Shown in pieces: positions 53,501-56,500 of a stretch of 64,000 bases of DNA. Each line of letters begins with the position of its first letter. The stretch's first letter is position 1. The notes under the pieces were generated by a model that made no database searches, had not been told where the DNA came from, and saw only the letters and a program-made list of their open reading frames with translations. The position numbers were made by a program, and so were the translations under genes. This DNA comes from Megamerina dolium (taxonomy: Eukaryota; Arthropoda; Insecta; Diptera; Megamerinidae), in the NCBI GenBank assembly GCA_963854835.1, contig OY978525.1, positions 9,101,540 through 9,165,539 of the forward strand, in the 5' to 3' direction.

Positions 53501-56500
53501 AAGCTTTTTTGATAGCCGGCCTTCGGCCGGGCGCTAAAAAAATAACCCTTATAGGCCCGACGCCGGCTTCGCGACCAACAGTATTTTAGGATAAAAGCTT
53601 TTTTGATAGCCGGCCTTTGGCCGGGCGCTAAAAAATAACCCTTATAGGCCCGACGCCGGCTTCGCGACCAACAGTATTTTAGGATAAATGCTTTTTTGAT
53701 ATCCGTCCTTCGGCCGGGCGCTAAAAAAATAATCCTTATAGGCCTCACGCAAGCTTTGCGACAAACGTTTTAGCATTGAAATCTCTTTGTAATTTTTACT
53801 ATTGAAATTTTATTCATTTGTTTCAATATTGTATTCACCATCAGGATAATCTACAACATAGGGCTCTAACAATGTGGTCTTTATTAGATTAATAAAAGAA
53901 TTAGTTAATTATACTATTTTATCCTATTTTTCCTTAATTCTTTTGTCTATCTCTACCGCTATGATTATAACTGCCTCACTATTCCTCTGTGCACATATTT
54001 GCTATAGCGAAAGTATGACCATAAAAAAATATATTAAAAATATATAAAAATTCTTTAAAAATATGTTTTATATACCATTGGAAAGGTCTTTGGAATAATA
54101 TATAATTTTTGATAGGTTAATGGGGGACTTTTTCGAAAAAAAAATCGGTTTTTATAAAATTTTTATAAAAAATTTATAATTTTCTTCATAACATTTAAAA
54201 AGTTAAAAATTCATATAAAATATTATATACCTATAAAAAGGTATTAAAATTACCTGTGTTTTGATACCCATATTGTAGAAAAAACTTGCTTGTCTCTCGA
54301 GTAATCTCGACCTCAATTTTGAACTTTGACCTTGAACCACGCCTTGTGTGGGCATTTGCAGAGACAAATTTTTTATTTTTTATATTCACAAAACGAAGCT
54401 CTATCCGAGGCAATTTTTTATTTTTTTTTTTTCCTTCTGAGTCCGTATTTTGCACTTATGCCTTCGAATTAACTAGGTAATCCGGAATTAGGCTGCCGTC
54501 TGTCTAGGCTATTAGTCAACCTTGGAAGTGAACTGACGACTTCTGGCCAGAGTGCCAAAATGCTGAGCTACGGTACACACAATAAATTATAATCTACTAT
54601 AATAACACAAGCTCCAAAACTGCTACTAATCTACTACTGCATTTTCACATTTGTAAGCGAAACATCACCACTGCCTCATTTCCTACAGGGTTTTCATACA
54701 CACAGTAGTATAAACCCCAGCATCATTCATAATAATGTAAATTTTTCACGAAAAAAACAAAAAATTATAATTCTACGTATTTGCACAAGTACACAATTAG
54801 ATGTTTACATTCGAACAAAATTTTTAAGTATATACATTAAGGTGGTTGAAATTATATGGAATAAAATTTGGACAACCTCTGGCTCAGCGAAAAACATAAG
54901 CAAAACGAAATTACAAATTTGCACCTTTCTACATTTCAGTTGTTATCGCCATTATAAAAGCATCAATTTTGTAGAGGAGCTATACGAAGAGGAGGAGATA
55001 GAGGGTAAGAATGTGTGAGGGAAATGTTGGTGAAAAAAAATTAGCTCTAGACGCAATTTGTGTGTAGCTATGCGAATATTTGTCAATTTTCAGGTATTTT
55101 TCATGAATTTTGTAGGCGAGCCCCCCAAAGGAGCGAAGATAGAGAGTAAGTATGTCTGGAGGAAATGTTGGTGAGGAAAATTTAATGGGGGTCGCCCATA
55201 CATTTTACCATTCTAAGGGTGATTCTTTGGCTATTTGTAGATTTTCAGATAATTTTGTGTTCATTTTGTATGGGAGCCCATTTACGGGATGGAGTTAGAG
55301 AGTAATTATGTTTTGAAGAAATGTTTGTGAGGAAAAATTAATAGAGATCGGCTATATATTTTACTGGTCTAAGGGCGATTCCTGGGGGTATCTATCGATT
55401 TTTTGCGAATTTTGTTTTCATTTTGTATGGGAGCCCACTTACAGGGTGCAGTTCGAGTATTTATGCTTAAAAGAAATATTTGTGAGGAAAAATTAATAGC
55501 GGTCGGTCATACATTGTACTGGTCTAAGGGCGATTCCTGGAGTTATTAATCGATTTGTTTTCGGGTTTTTCATTTTGTATGGGAGCGCCCTTTAGGGATC
55601 AAAATAGAGGGTAAGTATGGTATGATTGGAGAAAATATTGGCGAGGAAAAGTGAATAGCATCTGGTCATACATTTTCCCGCTCAAAAACCGATTCCTAAG
55701 CTATTTGTCGATTTTCAGGGGTGTTTTTTGCGTTCATTTTGTATGTGAGCCAACATTACGAATAAAGCTAGGGAATAGAACTATGTTTTGGGAAAATGTT
55801 GGGGATGTGTGGGGGTTGATTAGTGAAATTAATTGAGGTCAGCCATAAATTTTACTGCTCTAACGGCAATTCCTGGGTAGCTCTGGGTATGTTTGTCGAG
55901 TTTTTTGGTGTTTTTACGTTCATTTTGTATGGAAATGTTTGAAATTAGCAAACTTTTATGATTTTTCGCTAATCCAGAGCGTTTAAAAAGTTGACCCACC
56001 TTAATACACATTCATATAAGTTTATTAGACATGTGCACAAAATGTATGCAATTTTTTCAATATGAAATTTTATGCCCCAAGGGATTGTTCCCAAATTTTT
56101 ATGAGAAAATAAGGTAAAGAAAATATATTTTGAAAAAATTGTACACCAAGCTGTTCTAAAGCTCGCTCTATATGACACATTTTTTGGTTTTGGTTTTTGT
56201 TTTCAGAAGATAAAAAATTTAGGTTAAACGTTAGAAAACTGCATTTACAAAAAATCGTTTTTCTAACAAAAGTTAATCAAAACATTCCAGCAGAATCTCT
56301 GAAAATTCCAATCATTACTTCGAACAAGTAGAAGTAGAAGCAGCTTAAGAATAGCTTTCTCCAGAGCTTTTTTTCTCAAAGAGCTTTCCGTCGAACTTTA
56401 TAACGCATTGACAAAAACATATTCCCTAAAATTTTGACAGATCTATTTTTCATAAGAAAGTTGAACAGCTTTCTCCAGAGCTTTTTTTCTCAATGAGCTT

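Noticed and set aside
53455..53748. 97-codon minus-strand frame with Arg/Ser/Gly repeats
   Set aside because: It is the translation of the 94-bp GC-rich tandem repeat.
53308..53762. Rho-independent terminator-like GC hairpins as sign of bacterial DNA
   Set aside because: The hairpins are part of a tandem repeat inside a fly transposable element; no bacterial coding sequence flanks them.
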